Shown: positions 31,886 to 41,796 of the stretch, in pieces
How the letters are laid out: every line of letters begins with the position of its first letter
Position numbering within the stretch: the first letter of the stretch is position 1
NCBI GenBank assembly: GCA_036821485.1
Contig: DAISJM010000002.1
Span: 1-64,000, forward strand
From: DAISJM01 sp036821485
GTDB lineage: Bacteria; Verrucomicrobiota; Kiritimatiellia; CAIQIC01; JAGNIJ01
Length of the DNA: 64,000 bases
Direction: 5' to 3'
Translations under genes and position numbers: made by a program
The notes under the pieces: model-generated
Database searches by the model: none
Seen by the model: only the letters and a program-made list of their open reading frames with translations
What the model was told of the DNA's origin: nothing

Positions 31886-33649
31886 ATGACTCCGGCGCCT
31901 GTCTCACATTCCACACGATGGCCATGGGTGGCAGCCGCCCTCACTGCAGCATTCGGGTTCTCCATCACTACTGTCCTTTGGAGAGCACGTATCCACCTGG
32001 AGGATACAACTGCCACCGACGAGTTCCGCGCAGAAGCCGACAGCTTGCACCAGCGAGTGAATCGCGAAGTTCGTCTCTTCACCGACGTCTTGGATTCCAT
32101 CCGCGATTTGCACAGTATCTCCACGCGCATCACACCCGATGAACTCGAGGAGTTTGTCGGCAAGGGCATGCTTCACCAGAAGGAAATCCTCGGCTCGTTC
32201 GGATTCGCCCAACGGATCGCGCGCGATGTGCGAGGCGCTTTCGAGGCCTCTTCGACGGAGGCTGTCGGCGCAGGACCGAAGATTGTCGAACAGGATGCCG
32301 AGGACTCCTTCCGCCCAGCAGGCGACAGACCCGAATATTATCCGCTCACCTATCAGACACCATCGAACGGCTTATCCCTGCCCATTGGTTTCGATTTTGG
32401 CTCGCGTGCCGACGATCGCGCCGCCATCCAGCACATGCTGGACACTGGGCTCTTCTCACAGGGACATCGCTTTGCAGCGAACGATCGCTTCGTCGGTGTG
32501 TACGTCTTCGCCCCTATCATCTCTCCTGCGGATAACACACCTCCGCCCCCACGGCTCTACATGGCCGGTTTCGCGGTCGCAATCTTCCAGCCATCACTGA
32601 TTCTCGACCGCGCTGCAACTGGATTGAATGTTCCCCATTTTCGCGCCGAGTTTGCTGAACCACCCCCCACCTTCCATGCATCCACTCCCGTCGTAACAAC
32701 CATCGGCTCTCCTTCCACAGCCCTTCGATTTGAGGCGCCGGTACGGGTGGCTGATCATACGTGGCTACTCCGTTGCGAAGCGGGTCCCGAATACCTGCTC
32801 GCCAAGCGGTCTGGGCAACCGCTCCTTCTACTGGTCGGCGGCAGCGTCATCACCGTGCTGCTGGCCACGCTTCTCTTCACACTCGTCAGTCGTACGCGCC
32901 GCACGGAGAAGATTGTCCAAACGCGCACCGCTGCCCTGCGCGAGGCCCACGAACACCTCCGCCGGGAAATGGCGGAGCGCGGCCGGCTTGAGCATGAACT
33001 CCTGGAAATCAGCGAGCGCGAACAGCACCGCGTAGGCCGCGACCTCCATGATTCGCTCGGCCAGAAACTTACCGGTGCCGTCTATCTCAGCCGCGCCCTG
33101 CTCAGCCAACTGGCCGACGCCGGCGACGAGACCCGCGAAAGCGCGGAGAAGATCAACGGCATTCTCAAGGACGCTGTCACACAGGTCCGACGCATTGCGC
33201 GCGGCCTTGCCCCCGTCGAACTCGAGGAGGGCGGCCTCGCCTACGCGCTGCGCAAGCTGGCCGAGGAAGCGCGCGAACTCTATAACGTGTCGTGTGAGTT
33301 CACCTCCTCCAACCTCCGCCTCCCCGGCAAGACATCGCTGCACCTCTACCACATCACCCAGGAGGCGATCCACAATGCCGTCCGCCACGGAGGCGCCACG
33401 CACATCCGCATCGGCCTCAGCGAAGCCGGCGGCAACGGTGTGCTTACGGTCGAGGACGATGGCCGCGGCATCCCCGATGCGGCGGAGCGGAAGAGCGGCA
33501 TGGGCCTCCACATCATGGGCTACCGGGCCGAGTCCATCGGCGGAACGTTCGACGTGAGGCGGAAGAGCGATCGAGGGACCGTGTTGACATGTCGGTTCAG
33601 AATTGGCAACCAATCAGGTGCCGGCGGCACGCCGAGCAAGGACACGTGA
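31886..33649 (+). CDS. CHASE-domain sensor histidine kinase, NarX/DegS-type (HisKA_3)
   Basis: 587 residues. TM1 (WPWVAAALTAAFGFSITTVLW) and TM2 (LLLLVGGSVITVLLATLLFTLVS, near 315) enclose a periplasmic region of about 280 residues. It resembles a CHASE domain (FRAEADSLHQRVNREVRLFTDVLDSIRDL; GSFGFAQRI; YYPLTYQTPSNG), a sensor of small ligands. A coiled coil leads to the HisKA_3 block EREQHRVGRDLHDSLGQKLTG with the phospho-accepting His near residue 387. The ATPase domain has AVRHGGATHIRI, EDDGRGIP and SGMGLHIMGYRAE. It is paired with the NarL-type regulator starting seven bases after it, so the two form a standard two-component system. Confidence 0.9.
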   Translation: MTPAPVSHSTRWPWVAAALTAAFGFSITTVLWRARIHLEDTTATDEFRAEADSLHQRVNREVRLFTDVLDSIRDLHSISTRITPDELEEFVGKGMLHQKEILGSFGFAQRIARDVRGAFEASSTEAVGAGPKIVEQDAEDSFRPAGDRPEYYPLTYQTPSNGLSLPIGFDFGSRADDRAAIQHMLDTGLFSQGHRFAANDRFVGVYVFAPIISPADNTPPPPRLYMAGFAVAIFQPSLILDRAATGLNVPHFRAEFAEPPPTFHASTPVVTTIGSPSTALRFEAPVRVADHTWLLRCEAGPEYLLAKRSGQPLLLLVGGSVITVLLATLLFTLVSRTRRTEKIVQTRTAALREAHEHLRREMAERGRLEHELLEISEREQHRVGRDLHDSLGQKLTGAVYLSRALLSQLADAGDETRESAEKINGILKDAVTQVRRIARGLAPVELEEGGLAYALRKLAEEARELYNVSCEFTSSNLRLPGKTSLHLYHITQEAIHNAVRHGGATHIRIGLSEAGGNGVLTVEDDGRGIPDAAERKSGMGLHIMGYRAESIGGTFDVRRKSDRGTVLTCRFRIGNQSGAGGTPSKDT

Positions 33650-33656
33650 CCATCGT

Positions 33657-34340
33657 ATGAAGAAAACCGACTCACATGACAATCGGAAGGCGCGCATCCT
33701 GGTGATCGACGATCACTCCGTCGTCCGTCACGGCCTGGCTGCCCTGCTCGCCGGAGAAAAGGATATGACCATCTGCGGCGAGGCGGCTACCTACGAAGAA
33801 GGACTCGCCGCTGCGCTGGAACTGCGGCCCGACATGATGCTGGTCGATATCGTACTCAAGGACCGCAGCGGCCTGGATCTGATCCGCGACGCGCGCGAGA
33901 AGGGTTTCGAAGGCTATTCGCTTGTACTCTCCATGCACGACGAGACCACGCACGCGGAGAAGGCGCTACGCGCCGGCGCGCAGGGCTACGTGATGAAGGA
34001 AAACGCCGACGAGGTCATCGTGGGAGCCATCCGCGAGGTGCTGCGCGGCGAACTCTATTTCAGTGAGCGTGCCTCGGAACAAATTCTGCGGCAAATGATC
34101 GAGAACCCGCCGGGCGAAACGCCGGAGCATGGCGTGGAGAGCCTGACCGCGCGCGAAAAGGAAGTTTTCGTTTGCATCGGCGAAGGTCTATCCACAAAGA
34201 AGATCGCGGAGAAACTCGAATTGAGCGCGCGGACCGTGGAAGTGCACCGCGCACACATCAAGCACAAGCTGCAGTGCGAAGATGCGGCACAGGTGTTCCG
34301 CGAGGCCGTACGCTGGGTCGAACAGCAGGCCGGGAATTGA
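33657..34340 (+). CDS. NarL/FixJ-family response regulator
   Basis: 227 residues from the ATG at 33657. Receiver domain (13-130): VIDDHSVVRHGLAALL, phospho-accepting Asp near residue 63 in MMLVDIVLKDRSGLD, and the switch Lys in GYVMKENAD. The LuxR-type helix-turn-helix (about 163-220) has LTAREKEVFVCIGEGLSTKKIAEKL and the recognition helix SARTVEVHRAHIKHKL. It is the partner of the CHASE kinase and probably binds as a dimer to inverted repeats; the palindrome at 31755 is a likely target. plsY starts eight bases downstream. Confidence 0.92.
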   Translation: MKKTDSHDNRKARILVIDDHSVVRHGLAALLAGEKDMTICGEAATYEEGLAAALELRPDMMLVDIVLKDRSGLDLIRDAREKGFEGYSLVLSMHDETTHAEKALRAGAQGYVMKENADEVIVGAIREVLRGELYFSERASEQILRQMIENPPGETPEHGVESLTAREKEVFVCIGEGLSTKKIAEKLELSARTVEVHRAHIKHKLQCEDAAQVFREAVRWVEQQAGN

Positions 34341-34347
34341 TGTCCAT

Positions 34348-35013
34348 ATGAACCCGATTATCCTCAAGTCGCTATTGATCCTCGCCGCCTATCTCCTGGG
34401 CGCCGTCCCAATCGGGCTGCTGCTCGCACGCATGAAAGGCGTGGACATCCGTACCGTGGGCAGCGGCAATATCGGTGCAACCAATGTATTCCGATCCGTC
34501 AGCAAAGGATTGGGCATCCTGACGTTCGTGGGTGACGCCGTGAAGGGCTTTGTGCCAGCGTTCGTTTTTCCAATCCTTGGAAAATACCTCTTCGGAACTC
34601 TCCAAGGTTCGGAAATCGGCATCCTGTGCGGGTTCGCCGCCATCGCCGGACACAACTGGCCCGTCTTCCTTCGCTTCAAGGGCGGCAAAGGCATCGCCAC
34701 CAGCGCCGGAGTACTGCTTGGCATCGCTCCTGCCGCCGTCGGCATCGGTCTCGCTGCGTGGATACTCCTCTTTGTCATCAGCCGGTATGTGTCCGTGGCG
34801 TCCATCGGCGCTGCCCTTGCCGTGCCAGCCGCATCGTGGATCATGTATCTCCCCCGGGGGCTTTTGCTCCCCTCTGTCCTGACCCTGCTGGGCTTGATCG
34901 CCGTGTGGCGTCACAAATCCAACATCCAGCGGCTCCTCAACGGCACCGAGCATCGGTTCCAGTTTGGGAAGAAGCCCAACGAAAGCACATCTGGATCAAC
35001 ACATCAGAACTGA
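34348..35013 (+). CDS. plsY: Glycerol-3-phosphate acyltransferase PlsY
   Basis: 221 residues, multi-pass membrane enzyme that transfers the acyl group from acyl-phosphate to glycerol-3-phosphate. The three family motifs are present: SGNIGATNVFR near 33, GHNWPVFLRFKGGKGIATSAGV near 105, and the late WRHKSNIQRLLNGTEHRF. Between motif 1 and motif 2, at VFPILGKYLFGTLQGSEIG, the DNA carries a TTTTTCCAATCCTTGGAAAA palindromic unit plus a decayed partner, so a repeat insertion seems to have lengthened the loop in frame. The next gene, gpsA, makes the substrate glycerol-3-phosphate. Confidence 0.93.
   Translation: MNPIILKSLLILAAYLLGAVPIGLLLARMKGVDIRTVGSGNIGATNVFRSVSKGLGILTFVGDAVKGFVPAFVFPILGKYLFGTLQGSEIGILCGFAAIAGHNWPVFLRFKGGKGIATSAGVLLGIAPAAVGIGLAAWILLFVISRYVSVASIGAALAVPAASWIMYLPRGLLLPSVLTLLGLIAVWRHKSNIQRLLNGTEHRFQFGKKPNESTSGSTHQN
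34565..34617. repeat. Palindromic repeat pair inside plsY
   Basis: TTTTTCCAATCCTTGGAAAA (about 34565-34584) and a diverged inverse unit CTCTCCAAGGTTCGGAAATC (about 34598-34617) repeat the two-unit hairpin layout seen at 18366-18419. Here the sequence is translated in frame within plsY. Confidence 0.6.
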
Positions 35014-35026
35014 TCATTGGAGCTCT

Positions 35027-36019
35027 ATGAATATATCCATCATCGGTGACGGAGGTTGGGGTACAGCCCTGGCCATGGTACTCCACGAGAATCAACATGC
35101 GGTCCGCATCTGGGGTCCCTTCGAGGAATACATCGACCAGATCCGGCGCACCGGCGAGAACACCAAGTTCCTTCCCGGCGTCAAGTTGCCGCACGGTCTA
35201 CGCTGGACCTCCGACCGCCGTGAGGCCACGGCATCTGCCGATATCGTGGTCTTCGCCGTCCCATCGCGATTCTTCCGCGCGGTGGTGAAGTCGTTTGCGG
35301 CCGACATCCCCAAGACCTGCCCCGTCGTTAGCGTGACCAAGGGTCTCGACAAGGATACCTGTCATCGCATGACCGACGTTGCCGCCGAACTGCTCGGCCG
35401 CGGCCCCATCGCCGCGCTCTCCGGACCCAGCCACGCGGAGGAGGTTGCCCGCGGCGTACCCACGGCCGTGACGATCGCCTGTGAGGACCACGGCGTTGCA
35501 GAGCAGCTTCAGAAGGCCTTCATGCAACCGGCGTTTCGTGTGTACACGTCGGACGACGTGATCGGTGCCGAATTGGGTGGCGCGTTGAAGAACGTCGTCG
35601 CCATCGCTGCCGGCGTGTGCGACGGCATCGGCTTCGGCGACAACACGAAGGCCGCCCTGATGACGCGCGGCCTTGCAGAAATCGGCCGGCTCGGCTGTGC
35701 ACTTGGCGCGCATCCCGCCACCTTCGCCGGCCTGAGCGGCATGGGCGATCTTGTCGTTACCTGCTTCAGCCGCCACAGCCGCAATCGCGCCGTGGGCGAA
35801 CGGCTCGGGCGCGGCGAGCCGATCCAGAAGATTCTCGACAGCATGGAGCAGGTGGCCGAGGGCGTGTGGACCTGCGCCACGGCCCGCGCGTTGGCGGCGC
35901 AACAGAACATCCCCGTGCCGATCACAGACGAGGTGTATGGGGTGATCTACGAGGGCAAGGATCCGCGGGCAGCCGTGCAGGCGCTGATGACGCGCGACCC
36001 GCGGCCCGAAAGGGATTAG
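35027..36019 (+). CDS. gpsA: Glycerol-3-phosphate dehydrogenase [NAD(P)+]
   Basis: 330 residues from ATG 35027 (GGAG seven bases upstream). The NAD(P) fold starts IIGDGGWGTALAMVLHENQHAV with G-x-G-x-W-G. Later come VTKGLDKDT, the ALSGPSHAEEVARGVPTAVTIA signature, the catalytic-lysine block ELGGALKNVVAIAAGVCDG and GLSGMGDLVVTCFSRHSRNR. All are standard for GpsA, which reduces dihydroxyacetone phosphate to glycerol-3-phosphate for lipid synthesis. It follows plsY by 13 bases, the common plsY-gpsA order. Confidence 0.95.
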   Translation: MNISIIGDGGWGTALAMVLHENQHAVRIWGPFEEYIDQIRRTGENTKFLPGVKLPHGLRWTSDRREATASADIVVFAVPSRFFRAVVKSFAADIPKTCPVVSVTKGLDKDTCHRMTDVAAELLGRGPIAALSGPSHAEEVARGVPTAVTIACEDHGVAEQLQKAFMQPAFRVYTSDDVIGAELGGALKNVVAIAAGVCDGIGFGDNTKAALMTRGLAEIGRLGCALGAHPATFAGLSGMGDLVVTCFSRHSRNRAVGERLGRGEPIQKILDSMEQVAEGVWTCATARALAAQQNIPVPITDEVYGVIYEGKDPRAAVQALMTRDPRPERD

Positions 36020-36034
36020 TCCGTCCCGGTGCGC

Positions 36035-38977
36035 TTACCAGGGCGGTGTGGCTTCGATCCGCTGCACTTCCTGGATCGCCATCTGCATGGTCAGCATGTC
36101 ACCCGCTTCCTTTGCCACCACCGCGTAGTCGCGCCAAAGATCCGCCTTCCAAGGTGCCAAGTCGGTCGCTTTTCTGAGCCATTCCTTGGCCGATGTCCAG
36201 TCGCCCTTGACCGTGCCGACATACTTGCCCTTGAGGGCCATGAAGAGCGGCGCCTCGGGATAGAACGACATGGCGCGGTCGATAAGCTGACCAGCAAATT
36301 CCTGGTTCCCAGCCTGCATGGCCAACACAGTCAGCCGGTGAAGCGACCAGAAATCATCCTGATTCAGCCGCAGCACCAACTGGTATTGGTACGCCGCGTC
36401 CTGCAGATTCCCCATCCCCTGTAGCGTCTCTGCGGAAGACCGGAGCAGCCGCGTGAAATCATCGCGGATCACGGGGTTGCGCGGCGCCAGCGCAGATGCC
36501 TTCTCCAACAGGTCATACGCCATCTGATTCTCACCGGCCGTCTTCCGAGCATTGGCCTCCAGCGCGACCTTCAAACCCTCATGTTCATCCAGAACTGTCT
36601 TTGCCGCGGCCTCGTCGAGTCCCTCGAGAAACGACTGTGGCAAGGCCGTGAAATTCTGCAGCAGCAGTTCCATGTTGTCGTTGCTGGTGTAGCGCAGCGC
36701 ATTCTTCGGCGCAGAAAACTCTACGTAAGGATGCGCGTCCGTGTTCAGCGCTCCCTTGCCGAATAACGCGTCGGACTTGGACAGGTCCGCCACGAACATG
36801 CCAAGAATCAACTCCGGCGCTTCGATACCAATGCCTGCAAGCGACGCTTTCACTTCGGGAATCGCGAACCGTGAACGAAGCACGGCCGGGTCGAGTTTCA
36901 TCTCGCCATTGAAGCCGAGAAGCAGCGTGTCATCCCCCGTATAGAACATCGCGCACTTGGGGAACACCATCACAAAGGACCTCACGATCATCGAAAAGTC
37001 TTCCTTCGACAACTCGTAGAGCGGGAGGTACTGGCACATGATGCCGCCCTCAGCCAGCCTCATCCGGGCCTGGCGGAAGTGCTCCACCGTGTAGAGATTG
37101 TTGGCGCCCGAATAGACGGGCTCAAAAGGATCCGACGTAATCACGTCGTACTTCATCGTTGTGCAAAAGAGATGATTGCGCCCGTCGCCCATCGTCACGT
37201 GTGCGCGAGGCGACGCCAGCACGTCGTGATTCCAACGGGCAAAAGCCTTGGCCACAGCGCGAACCGCCGGCTCAATCTCGACGACCTCGAGATGATCGAC
37301 CGGATAACAGCTCAGCGCACCGAAGGTCACCCCGGCACCCAGACCGATGTTGACCACCCGCTTGGGGTTGGGATGGAAGAGCATCGGCAGGTGCCCCATC
37401 ATCCGCTGCAGCATCATGCTGCGCGAGGTCGTGTCAGCCTCCACCTTGCCATCGCTCGAGAAGTAAAGTGCCTGATCGTCCGACCGCGTCACCGCCACGT
37501 TGGCCAAGAGCCCTTCCTTGTAGAGCAGCACTTCCTCGGAGTCCATGCGCTCGCGCAACACGATATCGCCGTCCTTAAGGAAACCCCATGGAGCGAAATA
37601 GGGTCCAACCGCCATCAGCTTCTGATTCCACCCTGGATGTGTCGCATAGCCCCATGTGCCAAGCAGCAACACCATGGCCAGAGCAATACCGACCGGCTTC
37701 ACCGCCGCACGTGAGGTCAACACCAGCAGCGCGCCAACCACGAGCGCCAATCCGGCTAACACCAGCAATGACCGCTCTGCACCCAGCATGGGCAGGAGCA
37801 GGAATCCCCCTGCGCAGGAACCCAACACGCCGCCGATGGTGTTCAGCGTGTAGGCCCGGCCAACCGCACGGTGCGAGACGCCGAGCGCGCGGCGCACCGT
37901 CTTGGTCGCCGCCGTAAACGAAAGCCCCATGAATATCGACGGAACCAGTAGGAAGAAGGTCGTGATAAGGAACCGTGCTCCGGTGATCGCCTCCCACGTA
38001 AGCGACTCCCGCTTCAAGTACTCAAGCAGGAATATCGGCATGCGGTTAAACCAACGAAGCGACAACACGGTGAAGAGGCCAATCGCAATCTGTGCGCCGC
38101 CGAACACGAGCACCGGGAACCGGCTCCGGTCCGCCAACCAGCCGAACGCCAGCGAACCCAATGCCATACCAAACAGCATGACGGACAGCATTGCGCTGAA
38201 CGAGTACGTCGTCGATCCGAACACCAGCACAAGCGCACGGAACCAAACGACCTCCAGCGCCAGCGCCACGAAGCCGGAGAGTAACACCGCCGCGGCCAAC
38301 CCGGTCCCCACGTTCGGCATCCCAACCTCCAACGCATCCCGGGTACCCGGCACCGGCTCGTCGACCTTCCCCGTGGCACCCAGCATCAACGCTCCGCCTG
38401 CAACCAGCAGGTTCAACAACACCGCCACCGTGTTTGCCCCGGACACACCAATGCGCGCGATCAGGATGAATCCACTGGCCAGCAATCCCGCCACCGCACC
38501 CAGCGTGTTGATCCCATACAACCAGCCCAGTCGCGACCCAAAGCGCTCATCTTTTCGCAACAATGCACGGGCGAGTACGGGCAACGTGCCGCCCATGCAC
38601 ATCGTCGGCACCAGCATGACCGCAATGGCCAGCGTGAAGCGGAGCGGTGTCAGCACCCAAAGCGAGTCGGACATGTGCTGGTACGCAGCCCGGTAAGTAA
38701 TCCGCATGAGAGAGAACAGCACCGGCATCGCGAGCGCATAAAGGCCAATCACGAGATTCAACAGACCGAACAGTCGGACAGGCCGCCAACTGCGTCCCGC
38801 CTGTTTGCCAAAGAGATGGGCGCCGAAAGCCAGCCCTCCCATGTAGGCCGTGAAGACCGTCGTTGCCGCATAAACCGTGTTGCCAAAGATGAGCCCAAGC
38901 TGCCGCATCCAAAGCAGCTCGTATACCAACGCGGCAAACCCCGAGCAGAAGAAGAGCAGACTAACCACAATCGTCAT
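36035..38977 (-). CDS. Membrane-bound spermidine-synthase-like protein with TPR tail
   Basis: 980 residues from the ATG at 38977. The first 480 residues have about twelve membrane helices, beginning VSLLFFCSGFAALVYELLWMRQLGLIFGNT, a start shared by fused spermidine-synthase-like transporters. Residues about 530-780 form a Rossmann methyltransferase-like domain: VVNIGLGAGVTFGALS, LEVVEIEPAV, MGDGRNHL and YDVITSDPFEP, as in polyamine aminopropyltransferases. A TPR-like tail follows (NLQDAAYQYQLVLRLNQDDFWSLHRLTVLAMQAG). The aminopropyl-acceptor residues are not obvious, so polyamine synthesis is unproven. It lies behind cysN, gap 46 bases, and may be in the sulfur operon. Confidence 0.8.
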   Translation of the reverse strand: MTIVVSLLFFCSGFAALVYELLWMRQLGLIFGNTVYAATTVFTAYMGGLAFGAHLFGKQAGRSWRPVRLFGLLNLVIGLYALAMPVLFSLMRITYRAAYQHMSDSLWVLTPLRFTLAIAVMLVPTMCMGGTLPVLARALLRKDERFGSRLGWLYGINTLGAVAGLLASGFILIARIGVSGANTVAVLLNLLVAGGALMLGATGKVDEPVPGTRDALEVGMPNVGTGLAAAVLLSGFVALALEVVWFRALVLVFGSTTYSFSAMLSVMLFGMALGSLAFGWLADRSRFPVLVFGGAQIAIGLFTVLSLRWFNRMPIFLLEYLKRESLTWEAITGARFLITTFFLLVPSIFMGLSFTAATKTVRRALGVSHRAVGRAYTLNTIGGVLGSCAGGFLLLPMLGAERSLLVLAGLALVVGALLVLTSRAAVKPVGIALAMVLLLGTWGYATHPGWNQKLMAVGPYFAPWGFLKDGDIVLRERMDSEEVLLYKEGLLANVAVTRSDDQALYFSSDGKVEADTTSRSMMLQRMMGHLPMLFHPNPKRVVNIGLGAGVTFGALSCYPVDHLEVVEIEPAVRAVAKAFARWNHDVLASPRAHVTMGDGRNHLFCTTMKYDVITSDPFEPVYSGANNLYTVEHFRQARMRLAEGGIMCQYLPLYELSKEDFSMIVRSFVMVFPKCAMFYTGDDTLLLGFNGEMKLDPAVLRSRFAIPEVKASLAGIGIEAPELILGMFVADLSKSDALFGKGALNTDAHPYVEFSAPKNALRYTSNDNMELLLQNFTALPQSFLEGLDEAAAKTVLDEHEGLKVALEANARKTAGENQMAYDLLEKASALAPRNPVIRDDFTRLLRSSAETLQGMGNLQDAAYQYQLVLRLNQDDFWSLHRLTVLAMQAGNQEFAGQLIDRAMSFYPEAPLFMALKGKYVGTVKGDWTSAKEWLRKATDLAPWKADLWRDYAVVAKEAGDMLTMQMAIQEVQRIEATPPW

Positions 38978-39023
38978 GTTGTATCCGTTATGCGGCCGGC
39001 TCGAAGAATCCCCGCGCGCGGGA

Positions 39024-40856
39024 TCAGAGATCGGGCAGCACCCTTGTTTCCTTGAGATAACCAATCACCCGCGACACAGCTTGAGCCGCTACGCATGGAG
39101 CGTCGAACTGCAGGTCCGCCTCTCCCTCCGCGCGCGACCCTATACGAATCGAAACCATTTTCGCAGGGCTTACCAACGTCTCGATGTCCTTGAGATTCTT
39201 GTCGGTAAGCAGTTGCGCTGTGCAAATGACGAGGAGCCCGGCGTCAAGCAGCACGTGCAGCATTTCGCCGAGCCGGCGGACCTGCTCGCGTGCCAGGCGA
39301 TCATCCCCAAGACTCTCGGCATGGATATCCGCATCCAACCCGTGCACCACACTGCCCATGCCCAGGAAATACACCACGCGGCCCATGTTGAAGAGTTCCT
39401 GCTCCAGCGTCCGGGCCAGTTCCTTCCGGCCGACGCCAAGCTTGCCGGTGATGACGATCAGCGCCGCCTGTTGGGCAAAACGCTCGGCCCGCAATTCGGG
39501 CGATATGCGACTGCGCACCCATTTCTCGTCGCGGACGAAGGCCTCCCGCCGGAGATCCGACTCCTCATCCGGTAACGCTTCGCGAATGATCCCGCCGCCG
39601 GCAATGTTGTAGTTGTCGACGATGACAAACCGTCCGGTCCGCGGCGATTCCGTAATAATGTCGAACGCCGCCGGACGACGCGTCCTGAGTACGCACTCGG
39701 CCACTTCGTGCCGGTTCACCGACTTCCGCTCGCGATCCACCCCCAAGGTCGAGGCATCCAGCACCCACGACACTTCCTCGACTTGCACGGGCAAATCCAT
39801 CGCGCCGAGCTTGAACTTATAAGTCTTCTCCGGCGTCATCGGCTGCCGCGCCAACCAGAAAAGGTCCACGCGAAACCGCGATGTGACCTTTGGCGGTGGC
39901 TCGCCTTCGCGCGAGATCATCTCCCCGCGCGCCACGTAAATCTGTTCCGTCAGCGTGATGCCGACCGGCTCGCCCACCGCCGCCGACTGCGGTGCAGTCC
40001 TGTTGAATGCTTCAATACTCTGGACCACTGCGCGCTTGTTGGACGGCGAAAAGAGAACCGCGTCCCCCACGCGAATCGTGCCGGCCTCGACGCGACCGGC
40101 CACAATCCGCCGCTCGTCGCCGAGCGCGGTGAACTTGTAGACATCCTGCACCGGCATACGCAGAGGCTTGTCGACATCCAACCGGCCGAGCTCGAAGCGA
40201 TCAAACGTCTCCAGCACCGTAGGGCCCTTGTACCACTTCATCTTTTCCGAGGCTGCGGCCACATTAAAGCCGTTCCGTGAGTCCACCGGGATGAAGGCCA
40301 CCGGCTTGGCTTTGATCTGCCCGAGGAACTGTCGGTACTCGCGCTCGATCTGTTCAAAAGCCTCCTGCCGGTAGTCCACAAGATCCATCTTGTTGATCAC
40401 CACCACGAATTGGTCGATGCCCAGGATAGAGAGGAAATAGCCGTGCCGCCGCGAATTCTCGCGCACACCTTCGTGTGCGTCGATCAGGAGCAGCGCCGCG
40501 TCCGCGCGGGCCGCGCCCGACACCATGTTCTTCAGAAATTCGATATGCCCGGGCGCATCGATGATGATGTAATCGCGTTTGGCCGTCTTGAAGAAGCACC
40601 GCGCGGAGTCGATGGTTATGCCCTGCGACTGCTCATCCTTCAGTGCATCCAGCAGGTAGGCGTATTCCAGCGGCTTGGAGTTCCGCTCGCACTGCGCGCG
40701 GATCGCCTCCAGCTTGCCCTCGGGCAGATTCCCTGTGTCGGCCATGAGCCGCCCCACCAGCGTGCTCTTGCCATGGTCCACATGCCCGACCACCACCACA
40801 CTCAGCCGCTCGCGGGTGTTGGTCTCGGCGCTTCTTGTTGGAGAGTCAGGGTTCAA
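39024..40856 (-). CDS. cysN: Sulfate adenylyltransferase large subunit CysN with a degenerate APS-kinase-like domain
   Basis: 610 residues from a TTG at 40854-40856. The GTPase part (1-440) has [10 protein letters not shown] near 23, DAPGHIEF and NKMDLVD, as in CysN, which uses GTP to drive APS formation by CysD. The C-terminal 143 residues match the layout of APS kinase in CysNC fusions, but the P-loop reads GKLGVGRKE instead of GxxGxGKST and the DGD motif is replaced by GMGSVV, so kinase activity is unlikely. A separate intact CysC is encoded in the same operon. CysD lies 41 bases upstream. Confidence 0.92.
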   Translation of the reverse strand: MNPDSPTRSAETNTRERLSVVVVGHVDHGKSTLVGRLMADTGNLPEGKLEAIRAQCERNSKPLEYAYLLDALKDEQSQGITIDSARCFFKTAKRDYIIIDAPGHIEFLKNMVSGAARADAALLLIDAHEGVRENSRRHGYFLSILGIDQFVVVINKMDLVDYRQEAFEQIEREYRQFLGQIKAKPVAFIPVDSRNGFNVAAASEKMKWYKGPTVLETFDRFELGRLDVDKPLRMPVQDVYKFTALGDERRIVAGRVEAGTIRVGDAVLFSPSNKRAVVQSIEAFNRTAPQSAAVGEPVGITLTEQIYVARGEMISREGEPPPKVTSRFRVDLFWLARQPMTPEKTYKFKLGAMDLPVQVEEVSWVLDASTLGVDRERKSVNRHEVAECVLRTRRPAAFDIITESPRTGRFVIVDNYNIAGGGIIREALPDEESDLRREAFVRDEKWVRSRISPELRAERFAQQAALIVITGKLGVGRKELARTLEQELFNMGRVVYFLGMGSVVHGLDADIHAESLGDDRLAREQVRRLGEMLHVLLDAGLLVICTAQLLTDKNLKDIETLVSPAKMVSIRIGSRAEGEADLQFDAPCVAAQAVSRVIGYLKETRVLPDL

Positions 40857-40897
40857 TGGATTCCAAGTTCCAGGTTCCTAATTTCAAGTTCTGCCTG

Positions 40898-41779
40898 CTA
40901 CATGTAGCCTTCTCTTCGCAAGGTCTCGAGGCCACCGCCGTCTTCCTTGTCCTGTGCGCGACCGGATCGTTCCGCGATGCGCGCGAACTTGCCGCTGCGC
41001 AGTTCCTCCACAATGTCGCGCGGACACTTCGCGGTCGACGCCACCGGCTTCGTGCAGGGCGCACAGCCAAGCGAGCGGTAGCGTTGTCCGTTGCCCTGGT
41101 CGAAGTAGAGTGACGTCACCGGCACCTTCTCGCGGTCGATGTATTCCCAGATGTTCAGCTCCGTCCAATCGAGCAACGGGTGCACGCGAATGTGGGCGCC
41201 CGGTGGAAAATCGGTATTGAACTGGTTCCAGAATTCCGGCGGCTGGTCGCCGATATTCCAGTCGTTGTTCCGGTCGCGCGGCGAGAAGTAACGCTCCTTC
41301 GACCGGCTCCCCTCCTCGTCCGCACGAACGCCGACGATGACCCCCGTGTAGGGCTCCGGGTTGCTCTCCACCTCGTACTGCCCCGTGCGATGGTTCAAGC
41401 GGTAACGCGGCCACTCGCCGGACAACGTCTTCTTCAGCGCCTCGGTCTTCAGACTCGCGCAACACTCCAGCCGCGTCGCCATCCCGTCTGGAAAAGTCTG
41501 CTTCGCCTCAAGCGCCTGCCGGTTCATGCCGTAGACCATGATCAGTTTCATCTCGCGCGCCAGCCGGTCGCGGTAGGTGATCATCTCCGGGATCTTGAAG
41601 TGGGTATCGACGTGCACCAGCGGAAATGGCACGTGACCGAGAAAGGCCTTGCGCGCGAGCCACAGCATCACGGTGCTGTCCTTGCCGATGGACCAGAGCA
41701 TGCAGAGGTTCTTGAACTTCGCGTAGGCCTCGCGAAGGATGTAGACGCTTTGACTTTCCAGTTGCTCGAGATGATCCAT
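40898..41779 (-). CDS. cysD: Sulfate adenylyltransferase small subunit CysD
   Basis: 293 residues from the ATG at 41779 (CGGAG upstream). The PP-loop motif [17 protein letters not shown] lies near 30. [21 protein letters not shown], the [13 protein letters not shown] block, [38 protein letters not shown] and the C-terminal [10 protein letters not shown] are all typical of CysD. Together with CysN it makes adenosine 5'-phosphosulfate from sulfate and ATP. Upstream sequence in frame overlaps cysC and is not coding. Confidence 0.95.
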   Translation of the reverse strand: MDHLEQLESQSVYILREAYAKFKNLCMLWSIGKDSTVMLWLARKAFLGHVPFPLVHVDTHFKIPEMITYRDRLAREMKLIMVYGMNRQALEAKQTFPDGMATRLECCASLKTEALKKTLSGEWPRYRLNHRTGQYEVESNPEPYTGVIVGVRADEEGSRSKERYFSPRDRNNDWNIGDQPPEFWNQFNTDFPPGAHIRVHPLLDWTELNIWEYIDREKVPVTSLYFDQGNGQRYRSLGCAPCTKPVASTAKCPRDIVEELRSGKFARIAERSGRAQDKEDGGGLETLRREGYM

Positions 41780-41796
41780 GACGACGCTCCGACGGG

